This document shows, one piece after another, positions 1 to 6,272 of a stretch of 24,214 bases of DNA (the stretch's first letter is position 1; each line of letters opens with the position of its first letter). The notes under the pieces were generated by a model. It did no database searches. It saw nothing but the letters and a program-made list of their open reading frames with translations, and was not told the origin of the DNA. The position numbers and the translations under genes are program-made. Origin of the DNA: a virus; IMG/VR virus record IMGVR_UViG_3300009176_000074, positions 1-24,214 of that record; one strand, given 5' to 3'.

Positions 1-234
1 CGGATCGATCTCATCCCAGATGCACCAGAAACACACCAGGTCACCGGGCCGGTAGTCGGCGAGCGGGATGTACTCATATCCCGGCTTGCTCATCTGCTCC
101 TCGGTGACGATGTCGCTCGCAGTAAACATCGGCATATCGCAGCCGCAGCCAGCACAGCGCGGCCGCTCGATGTTGAGGTCGCGGATGATTGCGCGAAGGC
201 GCAACCGCTCGAGCTGCTCATGTGTCATGTGCAT
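1..234 (-). CDS. Cys-rich, probably zinc-binding small phage protein (C-terminus cut by window edge)
   Basis: The reading frame is open from ATG at 234 to the window edge (78 codons). GGAGG lies 6 nt before the start; a second ATG at 228 is less well placed. The protein has a cluster C27-x2-C30-x-C32 and a later C68-x2-C71, a spacing that suggests one zinc site. It is the most distal visible gene of the leftward run after the winged-helix gene, 15 nt away, so probably co-transcribed. The family is not recognised and the function is unknown. Confidence 0.7.
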   Translation of the reverse strand, partial: MHMTHEQLERLRLRAIIRDLNIERPRCAGCGCDMPMFTASDIVTEEQMSKPGYEYIPLADYRPGDLVCFWCIWDEIDP

Positions 235-249
235 AGAATCCTCCGCTCA

Positions 250-582
250 TCAAAGCAGCGGCAATTGCGCCTGCGTCTCGGCGGGCGCTGCTATTGTCTT
301 GACCAAAACACAAACCTCTGCCGGGCTTCCGGTGTCGGTCGGTCGGGTTTGCCCGGTGCCGATAATCACGCCATCGTTTTTCAGATCGGAGAATCGCGCC
401 GAGCAGGTTTGATGGCGCATGCCGAGCGCAATCTCGGCTTCATAACAGGTGCAACCAGAACGCCCACAAGACCAAATATGTTGGAGCACCCGAGCACGAT
501 CTTGCGATTTGCGAGTCCGCTTGTTGGCCTCGACGCTTTGCGGATTTCCACCGTGATAGTTTCGCGTGATGTCGTCGCTCAT
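250..582 (-). CDS. Winged-helix DNA-binding-like phage protein
   Basis: A 110-residue protein. Residues about 28-95 look like a winged helix: a first helix (RARVLQHIW), a turn, a recognition-helix-like segment (GMRHQTCSARFSDLKNDG) and a beta-hairpin wing (VIIGTGQTRPTDTGSPAEV). Proteins with the pattern LG.RHQT.SAR..DL...G are common in phage early regions and are assumed to bind DNA; no target is known. The ATG overlaps the methyltransferase stop in an ATGA junction (579-582) with GAGGAGG upstream, so the two are translationally coupled. Confidence 0.75.
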   Translation of the reverse strand: MSDDITRNYHGGNPQSVEANKRTRKSQDRARVLQHIWSCGRSGCTCYEAEIALGMRHQTCSARFSDLKNDGVIIGTGQTRPTDTGSPAEVCVLVKTIAAPAETQAQLPLL

Positions 583-1193
583 TCCGCAGCCTCCTCGAAT
601 TTACCGACCTCCTCGCCCCATGAATCCCAACCATTGCGACGGCTGCGCGCGAACAGCTCGAGATAAGGGCCCGCCACCAGGCGCTCGATGCGGCCGTGTA
701 CGCAGGCAGGCTTGCGGCTGTGCTCGCGCCGCGGCTCGATGATGGCCTGGCGCACGTCGGCATTGATGCGCTTCGGCTGGCCGCGGGTGGCCAGGAGGCA
801 GGCCTCGGTGTTTGCCCGCGTCCAATAGCCGAGCCCCATCTGGTCGGTCACATCATCGCGGAATAGCTCGAGCTGCCGCGCATGTGCCTTTGTCCAGACG
901 AATGCCACCGTCTTATAGGTGAAACCCCATGCTTCGATGACGCGAATCGCGTCGGGCAGCGAGGGCCACACCATCCACAGAAACAGCACACAATCGGCGG
1001 CCGCCAGCTCACCCACCGGCAGCTCGCACAGCGCCTCGGTGCTTTCGGTTTCATAATGCCGCTCGACCGCGCGCGAGGTGTTGCTGTCGCTGCGCGCCCA
1101 CCATGGCCGCCGTGACCAATTGTAGAATCGCCATGGTGGATCCGCGAGGATGGCACCGTAATTCCCGGCGAGCTGCTCGAATGGTGTTGCCAT
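579..1193 (-). CDS. MT-A70 family DNA N6-adenine methyltransferase
   Basis: A 204-residue protein with the catalytic DPPW motif of the MT-A70 family at residues 18-21, the following aromatic-rich segment, a strand-forming VLFLWMVWPSLP (69-80), and the family's late signature EPRREHSRKP (153-162) followed by GPYLELFARSRRNGWDSWG. Phage members methylate adenine in DNA, usually shielding the phage from host restriction or mimicking a host methylation pattern; the target site cannot be read from sequence. The start at 1193 has AAGG 8 nt upstream and a 7-bp hairpin before that. It overlaps the winged-helix gene by 4 nt. Length is normal and no key motif is missing. Confidence 0.92.
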   Translation of the reverse strand: MATPFEQLAGNYGAILADPPWRFYNWSRRPWWARSDSNTSRAVERHYETESTEALCELPVGELAAADCVLFLWMVWPSLPDAIRVIEAWGFTYKTVAFVWTKAHARQLELFRDDVTDQMGLGYWTRANTEACLLATRGQPKRINADVRQAIIEPRREHSRKPACVHGRIERLVAGPYLELFARSRRNGWDSWGEEVGKFEEAAE

Positions 1194-1201
1194 CGCTCAC
1201 G

Positions 1202-1232
1202 CCTTGGCATGCGCGCGCGTGGTGTGCGCGCG
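1202..1232 (-). promoter_or_regulatory. Leader hairpin before the methyltransferase, possible relative of the TTGACG-loop leaders
   Basis: On the minus strand CGCGCGC (1232-1226) pairs with GCGCGCG (1218-1212) around the loop ACACCAC. Six nt later AAGG (1205-1202) serves as ribosome binding site 8 nt before ATG 1193. The order stem, about 6 nt, AAGG, ATG matches the four TTGACG leaders elsewhere in the window, but the loop differs. The rest of the 1194-1335 gap holds no gene I can support and no clear promoter. Confidence 0.45.
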
Positions 1233-1335
1233 ACGGGCAGTTAACTGATACTTGAAATTCGGAAACGGTTGCCTCGACGGCACCATGCGCCCGTGAGCAG
1301 GCGCGAAGCAAGTCAACGCGCGGAAAAATTCCCCG

Positions 1336-1545
1336 CTATCCCTCGCGCTCGACGCGCCAGCTCGCCGCGGCCTCCTGCGAAATCAAAATGCGGCGGCCGA
1401 TTTTCATTTCTCGCGGCGCTTCCTTGCGCTTCCTTAGAACGTAATACATGCGAGTGCTAATCCCATGCGCCTCGCAGAATTCCTGAATCGAAAACGCCGC
1501 GATGCTTGTTCCCGCTGGCCGTCGCCGATGCTTCCCCTTGGGCAT
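1336..1545 (-). CDS. AlpA/excisionase-like helix-turn-helix protein
   Basis: A 69-residue basic protein. Residues about 17-65 follow the AlpA/excisionase-type winged HTH pattern: FSIQEFCEAHGISTRMYYVL (helix-turn-helix), a basic turn RKRKEAPREMKIGRR, then ILISQEAAASW. Such proteins either bend DNA as recombination directionality factors or regulate integrase genes. Position directly downstream of the integrase on the same strand favours an excisionase role, but this is inference. ATG 1545 was chosen because GAGG lies just upstream; longer in-frame extensions run into the structured gap. It could also be an ordinary phage regulator. Confidence 0.7.
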   Translation of the reverse strand: MPKGKHRRRPAGTSIAAFSIQEFCEAHGISTRMYYVLRKRKEAPREMKIGRRILISQEAAASWRVEREG

Positions 1546-1590
1546 GCTTGCACCTCTAACGTAGTTGGGATGCAGCACCATAGAATCAGG

Positions 1591-1680
1591 AAGGCGCCAC
1601 ACCATGACGGTGCGGCGCCTTGCTGTTGCTTGCAATGTTTTCCGCTTGTGGAAAACGGGGGTAGTGCCACCGTGTCACTA
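1591..1680. other. Cluster of three inverted repeats after the integrase (terminator and/or attachment-site candidate)
   Basis: Three inverted repeats occur in 90 bp: a 13-bp arm pair with one G-U in the leftward RNA (1591-1603 with 1609-1621, 5-nt loop), GTTTTCC/GGAAAAC (1637-1643 with 1650-1656), and TAGTG/CACTA (1662-1666 with 1676-1680), the last overlapping the integrase stop. The large hairpin lies where an integrase terminator would be, but neither strand has a proper T-run after it. The position beside int and the xis-like gene also suits attP arm sites. No tRNA-like sequence is visible. Which role applies cannot be told here. Confidence 0.5.
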
Positions 1681-2877
1681 TCTTAGCGGCACCACGTTAC
1701 CGACCAGCGGCAGCTCGACCTCGAGCAGGCCCGCACGTGCCGAGTCGTCGTACTGGTCGATGTCGCGCGCATAGTTGCGCTCGATCATCACCACCGAGGT
1801 ATCATGGATCGCAGCGATGGTGCGCAACGGCACCCGGTTCGCCTTGATGCGCCGCACGATGCTCGAGTGGCGCAGCGCGTAGTAGGTCACCTTGCGCGGA
1901 TGGTCGGCCAGGCCAGCCACCACCACCGCACGCGCGAACGGCCGGGCATAGTCGGAGCTGCTCGCCGACCAGGCGTCACCCGTGCTGCGCACCAGGAGCG
2001 GCTCGCTCGGCCCGCGGTTGGAACGCAGCTTGGCAGCGAGCGCCGGTGTAATCGGCACCGCGATGTGGCGCGCCTTGCTGCCGGTGCCTTTCTTGCTGGT
2101 CGGCATCATCAGCCGCGGCGCACCCTCGGCCTGCAGATCGCGCACCTCGAGCCGCACAATCTGCGAGGGCCGGGCGCCGGTCACCGCGCCGACCTCAACG
2201 AACAGGCCGAACGCCGGATCCTCACGATAGGCTGCGGCCACCAGGTCGCGCACCTGGTCATCGCTTAGCACCACGTTGTTGGCGGCATGGCCGTGCGGCT
2301 TTTGCTTGAGCCCGATGCGCCACGCCTCGGTCGAGATCCCTTGCTCGGGGTAGGCATCGGCCGCGCCGGTGAGCGCCGACTTGAGGATGCGCACCGTGCG
2401 GTTGACGGTGGCAGGCGCCGCGGTGATGCCATCACGCCAGGCCTTTAGCTCGCGGGCGGTGAGCTGCTGCACCTCGCGGCCGAGGAGCTGCGGCGCCACC
2501 TGGTTGAGCCAGTAGCGCACCCGGCTGACGTTGCCCGGATGGCGGTCGGCATTGCCCGCGGCATACTCATCGAGCGCACGCGCCACCGTCAGCGCACCCT
2601 CGAGCGCCGGTGCCCGGTTGAGCTTGCGTGCCTTGTCCTCGGCCTGCTCATAGGTCAGCACCTCTAACCCATTGGCCTCCTCGAGGTCATCCGCCAGGCC
2701 GATGGCCTTGAGCTTGTTGTTGCCCTTGCCGTCAGCCAGGCGGGCCGACCAGGTGCCCGCGCGGCCCTCGAGTCGGCGATAGCCGAGCGAGATCCCAGGC
2801 GTGGCGGTGGCGATGAAGTAGGGCTTGCCGCGGGCCAGGAGGCGAGCGCGGGCCTTGATGGTGGTGAGCGTGGTCAT
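1678..2877 (-). CDS. int: Tyrosine recombinase, phage integrase
   Basis: A 399-residue protein. An N-terminal DNA-binding region (about 1-90) is followed by a SAM-like core-binding domain (about 95-190, containing LTARELKAWRDG and TVNRTVRILKSAL) and the catalytic domain (about 200-385). Catalytic residues visible are R236 in TGARPSQI, the K263 region, R336 in TYYALRHS, H359 in AIHDTS and the nucleophile Y369 in MIERNY. The usual first His of box II is Y333, a substitution I recall from rhizobial phage integrases. It catalyses site-specific integration and, with an RDF, excision. Start 2877 was chosen over TTG 2907 because AAGGAC sits 7 nt upstream in a conserved stem-loop leader. Confidence 0.95.
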   Translation of the reverse strand: MTTLTTIKARARLLARGKPYFIATATPGISLGYRRLEGRAGTWSARLADGKGNNKLKAIGLADDLEEANGLEVLTYEQAEDKARKLNRAPALEGALTVARALDEYAAGNADRHPGNVSRVRYWLNQVAPQLLGREVQQLTARELKAWRDGITAAPATVNRTVRILKSALTGAADAYPEQGISTEAWRIGLKQKPHGHAANNVVLSDDQVRDLVAAAYREDPAFGLFVEVGAVTGARPSQIVRLEVRDLQAEGAPRLMMPTSKKGTGSKARHIAVPITPALAAKLRSNRGPSEPLLVRSTGDAWSASSSDYARPFARAVVVAGLADHPRKVTYYALRHSSIVRRIKANRVPLRTIAAIHDTSVVMIERNYARDIDQYDDSARAGLLEVELPLVGNVVPLR

Positions 2878-2884
2878 GTCAGGT

Positions 2885-2912
2885 GTCCTTGTGTTGGGCC
2901 GCGTCAACGGCC
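2885..2912 (-). promoter_or_regulatory. Leader stem-loop A (TTGACG loop) before integrase
   Basis: Minus strand: GGCCG, loop TTGACG, CGGCC (2912-2897), then CAACAC, then AAGGAC (2890-2885) 7 nt before ATG 2877. The TGA stop of the upstream secreted-protein gene is inside the loop. No good promoter is visible just upstream, so here the element may act in a read-through transcript. One of four leftward copies; see 3782, 4775 and 9049. Confidence 0.75.
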
Positions 2913-3299
2913 GATTACGCTGCCGGTTAGTACGTCAGTCATGGAAAATTCGATCTGCTCGCGATACCAGCCCGACCGCCTGGCCTTGGCATCACGGCAT
3001 CGCGCCGCCACGGCGAACGTGCTGCGGTCGGTTTGCTTGATGGTCATGAACTGGCAGGTGATGGGCTGCGGCACCTCGCTGACTTCCAGGTGCTCGACAT
3101 AGCCGCGGGCGCCGAGCTGCAGCCAATCGCCGGTACAGGCCTGGCGCGTGCTGCGCTGGTAGGTCGAGCTAACCCGGCCCTCGCTGTCGGTTATGCCGGT
3201 GGCGCACCAGCCACCGAGCATTTCCTTGTGCAGCTCATCGGCGTGGGCGCTGCCCGCCAGGAGGGCGAGCAGCGCGGTGGTGGCGAGGAGGCGCGTCAT
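2904..3299 (-). CDS. Secreted Cys-rich small protein
   Basis: A 131-residue protein with a clear signal peptide: basic MTR, hydrophobic LLATTALLALLAG, and an AHA cleavage motif before D21. The mature part has four cysteines (C32, C55, C82, C101), likely two disulfides in the periplasm. WCATG and the C...C pattern recall small host-type exported proteins, but no family is recognised. AGGAG lies upstream of ATG 3299, which overlaps the preceding gene by 4 nt. A secreted cargo gene immediately before a phage integrase could be a lysogenic conversion factor (inference). Its stop codon lies inside the integrase leader stem-loop. Confidence 0.75.
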   Translation of the reverse strand: MTRLLATTALLALLAGSAHADELHKEMLGGWCATGITDSEGRVSSTYQRSTRQACTGDWLQLGARGYVEHLEVSEVPQPITCQFMTIKQTDRSTFAVAARCRDAKARRSGWYREQIEFSMTDVLTGSVIGR

Positions 3300-3520
3300 T
3301 GCCCGCGCTCCTGCAGGAAGGCATCACGCTGCGCGCGGGCGGCCTGGTAGCCCTCGAGGAAGGCGAGCTGCAGGGCCTTGTCGGTGAACCTGGCCGAGGC
3401 TGTGCGCGCGACCGCAACCAGCAGCTCATCGGGCGCCTGGTGGTGGTGCTCACGGCCTTGCTCGCGGGCCGCCTCTGCTGCGGCCGCCGCCTGCACGATG
3501 GCCCATTGCTTGCGGTTCAT
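3296..3520 (-). CDS. Small helical protein of unknown function
   Basis: A 74-residue protein that is Ala/Arg/Gln rich and predicted helical, with a His run (REHHHQAPDE) near residue 25 and the segment LAFLEGYQAARAQRDAFLQE at the C-terminus. It is linked by ATGA overlaps on both sides (3517-3520 upstream, 3296-3299 downstream), which supports it as a real gene in the 3774-2904 operon. No domain recognised. Confidence 0.65.
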   Translation of the reverse strand: MNRKQWAIVQAAAAAEAAREQGREHHHQAPDELLVAVARTASARFTDKALQLAFLEGYQAARAQRDAFLQERGQ

Positions 3521-3774
3521 CGCTTGCCCCCGATCACCTGCGCCTCAACGATCTCGACGGTGACATCGTCTCGGGTCCAGCTCCGGGCCTGCTTCTGCGC
3601 CAGGGCGAGCGAACCGGCCCAGGAGGTTTTATCGTAGGCCGGGATCCAGGTGCCGGTTACCTTGCTGGTGTAGCCTTCGAAATGGATCACCACGCAATGG
3701 GTGTAGGTGCGGCCCGCGGTGGTGCGGGTGTGGCGCTTGCCGGTGGCGTCGTGAGCTTCATACTTGGTCGTCAT
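3517..3774 (-). CDS. Small conserved-type phage protein of unknown function
   Basis: An 85-residue protein starting MTTKYEAHD. The pattern ATGKRHTRTTAGRTYTHCVVIHF then W...D..V.VEIVEA suggests a compact beta-rich fold found in small phage proteins, function unknown. Two ATGs are available (3780 and 3774); 3774 is chosen because AAGGAC then lies 7 nt upstream, the same spacing as in the integrase and 52-aa secreted-protein leaders, whereas 3780 would leave only 1 nt. First gene of a three-gene overlapping set ending with the secreted protein. Confidence 0.7.
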   Translation of the reverse strand: MTTKYEAHDATGKRHTRTTAGRTYTHCVVIHFEGYTSKVTGTWIPAYDKTSWAGSLALAQKQARSWTRDDVTVEIVEAQVIGGKR

Positions 3775-3781
3775 GGTCATG

Positions 3782-3812
3782 GTCCTTGTGTTGTGGCCCG
3801 CGTCAACGGGCC
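3782..3812 (-). promoter_or_regulatory. Leader stem-loop B (TTGACG loop)
   Basis: Minus strand: GGCCCG, loop TTGACG, CGGGCC (3812-3795), then ACAACAC, then AAGGAC (3787-3782), 7 nt before ATG 3774. The 12-nt tail CAACACAAGGAC is identical to copy A. The third base pair differs from copies A and C with pairing kept. TAGGAT at 3824-3819 is in position for a -10 but has no convincing -35. Confidence 0.75.
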
Positions 3813-3821
3813 GGGTTTATC

Positions 3822-4766
3822 CTACGCCGCGCGGCGCAGGAATTCGGGGATCTCGAAACCGTCAACCGGCACCAGGGCGGGCGCGTCGACCAGCTTAACC
3901 GGCGCCTCGCAGCCGTGGCGGTAGGCGAACAGCCAGCGGTCCACCTCGCTCGAGCCCGGCGCCGTGGCGCGGTCGAGGTCGGCATGGAATTGCGCGAGGT
4001 GCTCGAGCGTCGGGCGCGCCACCTGGTGCGGTGCCTCCGGCCCGGCGCTCGCCTGGATCTTGCCGTCCACCCGCGCTGCGGTCTGCGCAATGGTCGAGCC
4101 CTGGCGAGCGGCGCGGCAATGATTCCTCGCCACGTTGGTGGAGTCGGAGGAGTCGAACGGATAGAGGTGGGCCATCTCCTGCGCCCGCATCATGTGAATG
4201 CGCGGCCGCACATAGGCGCCCTCGCCGTCGATCTCCCACTGGTCAATCGCGGCGAACACCTCGGCGATGCGAGCGCGCCAGGCCGCCGACCGCGGCTTGG
4301 CATAGGCGCCGCTCGAGCCGATGCCGACATAGCCGAACCCCTCGCAGAGGTGGAGCAGGTAGCCGATGGACTCGTGCATGTGCCAGATCGGCATCACGCG
4401 GTCGGTGTCATCGAATAGGTAAGTAGTCTCGGCAATCAACTGCGCGTTCTGCTGCTCGGTGCCGTCGATGACATCGGGCAACACCGCCACCGCCTGCGGG
4501 CAACGGTCGAGGATATCGTTTGCCCACTCGGCAAAGCCCTCGAGGTAGGCCTCATCGTTCATGGTGTCGACACCGGATTGCCAGGCGCTAAAGGCGCCGT
4601 TGTCGACCAGGAGGATGCCCTCGCTGCCGACCAGGTCGATGGCCTGGTCGAGCTGCTTGCCGAGCTTCTGGCGGGTGCCGTAGCTCACGCAAAAGGAGGC
4701 GCCGCGGAGCTGCTCGAGCGCAGGCATCGGGTTGAGCGGCAGGCCATAGATGGTGGTCTTGTTCAT
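3822..4766 (-). CDS. TGT-superfamily protein resembling DpdA (7-deazaguanine DNA transglycosylase)
   Basis: A 314-residue protein with the motif order of the tRNA-guanine transglycosylase TIM barrel: VDNGAFSAW (D55), VLPDVIDG (D98, D101), MPIWHMHES (H129, H131), YVGIGSSGAY (146-155), RIHMMRAQEM (H191) and LYPFDSSDSTN (D205, D208). Bacterial TGTs exchange a tRNA guanine for preQ1; phage DpdA relatives insert 7-deazaguanines into DNA and thereby evade restriction. The phage setting, with an adenine methyltransferase nearby, favours DNA modification. No preQ0 synthesis gene is visible, so the base would have to come from the host or from genes outside the window. Start 4766 follows AAGGAC by 8 nt. 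A tRNA-acting enzyme or another TIM-barrel function cannot be excluded. Confidence 0.72.
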   Translation of the reverse strand: MNKTTIYGLPLNPMPALEQLRGASFCVSYGTRQKLGKQLDQAIDLVGSEGILLVDNGAFSAWQSGVDTMNDEAYLEGFAEWANDILDRCPQAVAVLPDVIDGTEQQNAQLIAETTYLFDDTDRVMPIWHMHESIGYLLHLCEGFGYVGIGSSGAYAKPRSAAWRARIAEVFAAIDQWEIDGEGAYVRPRIHMMRAQEMAHLYPFDSSDSTNVARNHCRAARQGSTIAQTAARVDGKIQASAGPEAPHQVARPTLEHLAQFHADLDRATAPGSSEVDRWLFAYRHGCEAPVKLVDAPALVPVDGFEIPEFLRRAA

Positions 4767-4774
4767 TTGCTTTT

Positions 4775-4809
4775 GTCCTTGTTTTCTCGGTGGCCGCGTC
4801 AACGGCCAC
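4775..4809 (-). promoter_or_regulatory. Leader stem-loop C (TTGACG loop) at the RNA 5' end
   Basis: Minus strand: GTGGCCG, loop TTGACG, CGGCCAC (4809-4790), a 7-bp perfect stem, then CGAGAAAAC and AAGGAC (4780-4775), 8 nt before ATG 4766. The strong promoter at 4844-4816 would start RNA at about 4809, so the stem would be the first structure of the transcript. Confidence 0.8.
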
Positions 4810-4815
4810 GCCCCC

Positions 4816-4844
4816 AATATAGTGTCCCGGCCATGTCCTGGCAA
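4816..4844 (-). promoter_or_regulatory. Strong sigma70-like promoter for the DpdA-like operon
   Basis: Minus strand TTGCCA (4844-4839), 17-nt spacer, TATATT (4821-4816). The predicted start is near 4809, exactly at leader stem-loop C. The spacer contains the 13-mer GGACATGGCCGGG, which recurs 198 bp upstream, suggesting an operator between the -35 and -10 boxes. Confidence 0.7.
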
Positions 4845-5036
4845 GCGTAATGCGCACCCATGCAGCTCAATTCACCTCGGTGCGGGTGGCTCAATGATTA
4901 CAAGGGCTTAGCAACCGGCCATGCAGCTCGGTGCGCAATGCACGTGCCCTATCGCGGCCTGCCAGCCGGGCGCGGCAATGCCGATTCCATGCGGGTTTAG
5001 CCCCGGTCAGCCGTGCCCCATGCCCCGGCCATGTCC
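4826..5036. repeat. Repeat-rich non-coding region with a 13-bp direct repeat and shorter repeats
   Basis: The 431-bp gap 4767-5197 has no supportable gene. It contains CCCGGCCATGTCC exactly twice (4826-4838, 5024-5036), CATGCAGCTC twice (4859-4868, 4920-4929) and CTCGGTGCG twice (4876-4884, 4927-4935). The last two fuse into one block in the second copy. Short palindromes such as GTGC/GCAC (4931-4943) are also present. The left part is the promoter of the DpdA-like gene and the right part holds the terminator of the ParB-like operon. Operator array or iteron-type origin are the two readings; I cannot decide. Confidence 0.55.
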
Positions 5037-5044
5037 CGGCCAGC

Positions 5045-5069
5045 AAAAAGGCCCCGGTTTCCCGAGGCC
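5045..5069 (-). terminator. Rho-independent terminator after the ParB-like operon
   Basis: Minus strand GGCCTCGG, loop GAAA, CCGGGGCC, then TTTTT. The stem is 8 bp with one G-U and a GNRA tetraloop, followed by five T (5049-5045). It closes the leftward transcript that carries the two ParB-like genes and isolates the promoter at 4816. Confidence 0.85.
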
Positions 5070-5197
5070 TCCTGGCTGCGGTCGATGACCTTGAACGGAG
5101 TTTTGCCTACCAGGCGCCAGGCCTGGCCGAGGAGGGCCGCAGGTCACCTTTCGTTGCGTCGATGCCGCCGCCCACCGGCGTAAGCCCCCTCCTCGCT

Positions 5198-6205
5198 TTA
5201 GTCCTCCGGCGGCGCCGTCCAGGCGCTCGCCGCCGCAACGATGGCTTGGATCTGCGGCAGCACCGCCACCAGCTCGGCCTGGCATTGCTTGAGGTTGCGG
5301 CCCCAGACCTTGCGGCCGCCGCCTGGCATGCCCTCGAGCGTCATCACCAATTCGGCCGGGGAAAGCGACCGCGGCAGGGCGAGAAACTTCTGACACAACA
5401 CCCCAACGTCGCGCACGATGGCGATGATGGCGCGCGCCGCCTGCTCGTTCTGCCCCTTGATCTTGTCGGTCAGGCGATGCGTCTGCACGAACCCGTGCTG
5501 CTTGTGGAACACATCCAGGCGAGTCCAGCCGGGGTAATCCGGGTGCGGTTCGTTGGCAATTTCCGGCCCCGGCTTGCCGATCTCCTCGCAGGTGAATTTA
5601 GGCAGCGGTGGCGGCGGCGGCTTGACCGGACCACGCGGATCCAACCGCGGCTTGCGCGGCTTGTATTTCAGCGGACGCAGGCCTCGACTTGTCTGCACCT
5701 TTTTCGGCTGCTTCGATGAATCTGAATCGCACTGTGCGATTGAGACTCTCGATTCACGCAGTTTTCGCACATAGCTTTCGACAACCCCGGCCGCCTTGGC
5801 AACGTCAACGTTGCTCATGGCCTGCCCGCGCTCGGTTTCGAGGAGCTGGCGCACCGAAAATTCCTTGTCTGCAGGGCTGCGCTTCAAGCCCTCATGCGCC
5901 TGCGCCTGCACCGCCCACAGCACCACCTGCTCGCGGTCCTCGGCTGGCGTCACCCGCACCTTGATCAACGCCGTACCGTTGAGCAGGTAGGCTTGCTTGC
6001 GCAGGAACCCATCATAGACCAGCAGCTCGCCCCCGACCTCGGCGCAATCGAGCGGCGGGAAATCCGAGCCGTCCCGCATCAGCGTGGCATAGGCCCGGAT
6101 GGTCTTTTGCGGCAACACCTGCCGCATCTGCAGATCGGAATAGCAGGCCGCCTTTTCGGTCGGCACCTCGATGAGACGGTAGATCCGTTCGTCCTTGCTC
6201 AACAT
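5198..6205 (-). CDS. ParB/Srx-fold nuclease-like domain protein with HTH
   Basis: A 335-residue protein. Residues about 8-90 have the ParB/sulfiredoxin pattern (LPQKTIRAYATLM, then PPLDCAEVGGELLVYDGFLRKQA), with DGFLR (65-69) in place of the usual DGxHR. SNVDVAKAAGVVESYVRKLR (131-150) is a helix-turn-helix as in ParB. A Pro-rich linker with PPPPP (about 188-202) precedes a C-terminal helical domain. ParB-type phage proteins act in partition, transcription or as CTP-dependent DNA clamps or nucleases; which applies is unknown, and no ParA is visible. Start 6205 has GGAGGAGG upstream; an upstream in-frame extension would run through a terminator hairpin. Confidence 0.75.
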   Translation of the reverse strand: MLSKDERIYRLIEVPTEKAACYSDLQMRQVLPQKTIRAYATLMRDGSDFPPLDCAEVGGELLVYDGFLRKQAYLLNGTALIKVRVTPAEDREQVVLWAVQAQAHEGLKRSPADKEFSVRQLLETERGQAMSNVDVAKAAGVVESYVRKLRESRVSIAQCDSDSSKQPKKVQTSRGLRPLKYKPRKPRLDPRGPVKPPPPPLPKFTCEEIGKPGPEIANEPHPDYPGWTRLDVFHKQHGFVQTHRLTDKIKGQNEQAARAIIAIVRDVGVLCQKFLALPRSLSPAELVMTLEGMPGGGRKVWGRNLKQCQAELVAVLPQIQAIVAAASAWTAPPED

Positions 6206-6223
6206 CGCTTGTCCTCCTCCTAG

Positions 6224-6253
6224 AAAAGGGAAAGGGCCTTGCGGCCCCTTCCC
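6224..6253 (-). terminator. Terminator or attenuator between the two ParB-like genes
   Basis: Minus strand GGGAAGGGGCC, loop GCAA, GGCCCTTTCCC, then TTTT. It is an 11-bp stem with one G-U and a GNRA loop. It ends only 18 nt before the downstream ATG at 6205, abutting its ribosome binding site, so it probably lowers read-through from the first gene into the second. Confidence 0.7.
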
Positions 6254-6272
6254 CCTAGTCCTGCCGTTTCTT

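Noticed and set aside
5074-5197. Small leftward reading frame after the ParB-like gene
   Set aside because: Only about 22 codons from a GTG with a distant ribosome site; nothing in the product supports a real gene.
4931-5719. Long + strand frame of 262 codons across the 4767-5197 gap and the ParB-like gene
   Set aside because: It crosses a terminator and the opposite strand of a real gene, has no good ribosome site and is low-complexity.
5799-5814. Palindrome GCAACGTCAACGTTGC inside the first ParB-like gene, with TTGA in its centre
   Set aside because: It looks like the TTGACG leaders at first, but the loop is shorter, it lies mid-gene and no start codon or AAGGAC follows; probably chance or codon driven. 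A parS-like role has no support.
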